This document shows positions 42,194 through 42,344 of a DNA stretch of 42,344 nucleotides, piece after piece. Made by a program: the position numbers and the translations under genes. The notes under the pieces are model-generated. The model was not told the DNA's origin. It was given only the letters and a program-made list of their open reading frames with translations, and ran no database searches. The DNA lies in the NCBI GenBank assembly GCA_003155915.1, contig PMFA01000001.1, positions 41,717 through 84,060 of the forward strand, read 5' to 3'. Positions within the stretch are counted from its first letter, which is position 1. Each line of letters starts with the position of its first letter. This DNA is from Acidimicrobiaceae bacterium. GTDB taxonomy: Bacteria > Actinomycetota > Acidimicrobiia > Acidimicrobiales > RAAP-2.

Positions 42194-42302
42194 CTAACAA
42201 AATACCTGGTGAGAGGCAGTGACCTGCGACCACTTCTAACCAAAAACACGCCTCGAGCGACCGTTGTCAGCAGTTGTGTCAGCAACGAGAAAATGGGGCA
42301 TT

Positions 42303-42344
42303 GTGGCAGGTACTAGAGGCAACGGCGAGGGTTCAATCTACCAG
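42303..42344 (+). CDS. Tyrosine site-specific integrase, 5' end only
   Basis: The last 14 codons of the window read VAGTRGNGEGSIYQ from GTG at 42303. RGNGEGSIYQ is the characteristic N-terminus of phage and ICE tyrosine integrases (arm-binding domain). GGGG lies 5 bases before the GTG. The gene is cut by the window edge. Its place 110 bases after tRNA-Val is the usual layout of an element integrated in a tRNA. The call rests on a short motif. Confidence 0.75.
   Translation, partial: MAGTRGNGEGSIYQ

Noticed and set aside
42015-42233. Minus-strand frame with an RAGLEPATP-like stretch
   Set aside because: It is the antisense of tRNA-Val, a common artefact of tRNA genes.

Overview
The window looks like a chromosomal segment of a high-GC Gram-positive bacterium, most likely an actinobacterium and perhaps of the Acidimicrobiia. 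The reasons are GC-rich coding sequence, frequent GTG starts, 4-base start/stop overlaps, CGAAC-N4-GTTCG LexA boxes, a LysM gene next to nrdR as in mycobacteria, a SigK/RskA-type pair, DrrAB exporters, and secreted proteins with long poly-Thr linkers. The class is an inference; no rRNA gene is present to settle it. Layout. 1-7.8 kb: secreted proteins and a lipoprotein of unknown function, a divergent HxlR regulator/MFS exporter pair with a clear operator between them, a glyoxalase-fold protein and an AHSA1-like protein. 8-14.8 kb: an AI-2E-family membrane protein, then a tightly overlapping operon (glutamine-synthetase-like ligase, aldehyde dehydrogenase, short-chain dehydrogenase) divergent from an amino-acid/polyamine-type permease, probably for catabolism of polyamines or ethanolamine through gamma-glutamyl intermediates. 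14.9-17.0 kb: an unusual pair, a MoxR-like AAA+ ATPase followed by a protein joining an HExxH metallopeptidase-like motif to a von Willebrand A domain. 17.04-20.07 kb: an apparent SOS operon with two LexA boxes on its promoter, encoding a LysM membrane protein, NrdR, a PIG-L deacetylase and DNA polymerase IV. 20.3-21.7 kb: an ECF sigma factor and RskA-like anti-sigma factor. 21.7-24.9 kb: HicAB toxin-antitoxin, a His-rich small protein, a short MscS channel, a 51-residue membrane protein ending in a strong terminator, and a ferritin-like protein. 24.9-29.7 kb: envelope functions (LPG-synthase/flippase-like membrane protein, acyltransferase, SGNH hydrolase, L,D-transpeptidase). 29.7-32.1 kb: tRNA-Cys, an eRF1-like protein, a phosphoribosyltransferase joined to a truncated erythromycin-esterase gene, a PNPOx-like flavoprotein, and a decayed second copy of tRNA-Cys. 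32.2-40 kb: aldo/keto reductases, DrrAB with a divergent TetR regulator sharing one large dyad operator, an FTR1 iron permease, a second L,D-transpeptidase and an SDR. 40-42.3 kb: a TnpB gene broken by two nonsense codons, a DEDDh exonuclease, tRNA-Val, and at the very edge the first codons of a tyrosine integrase, so an integrative element probably begins here and continues outside the window. Three themes tie the window together: DNA damage response (LexA boxes, LysM, NrdR, DinB), envelope maintenance (two transpeptidases, acyltransferase/SGNH pair, mechanosensitive channel, sigma/anti-sigma pair), and self-regulated exporters (HxlR/MFS, TetR/DrrAB). Signs of mobile-element traffic cluster in the last 13 kb.
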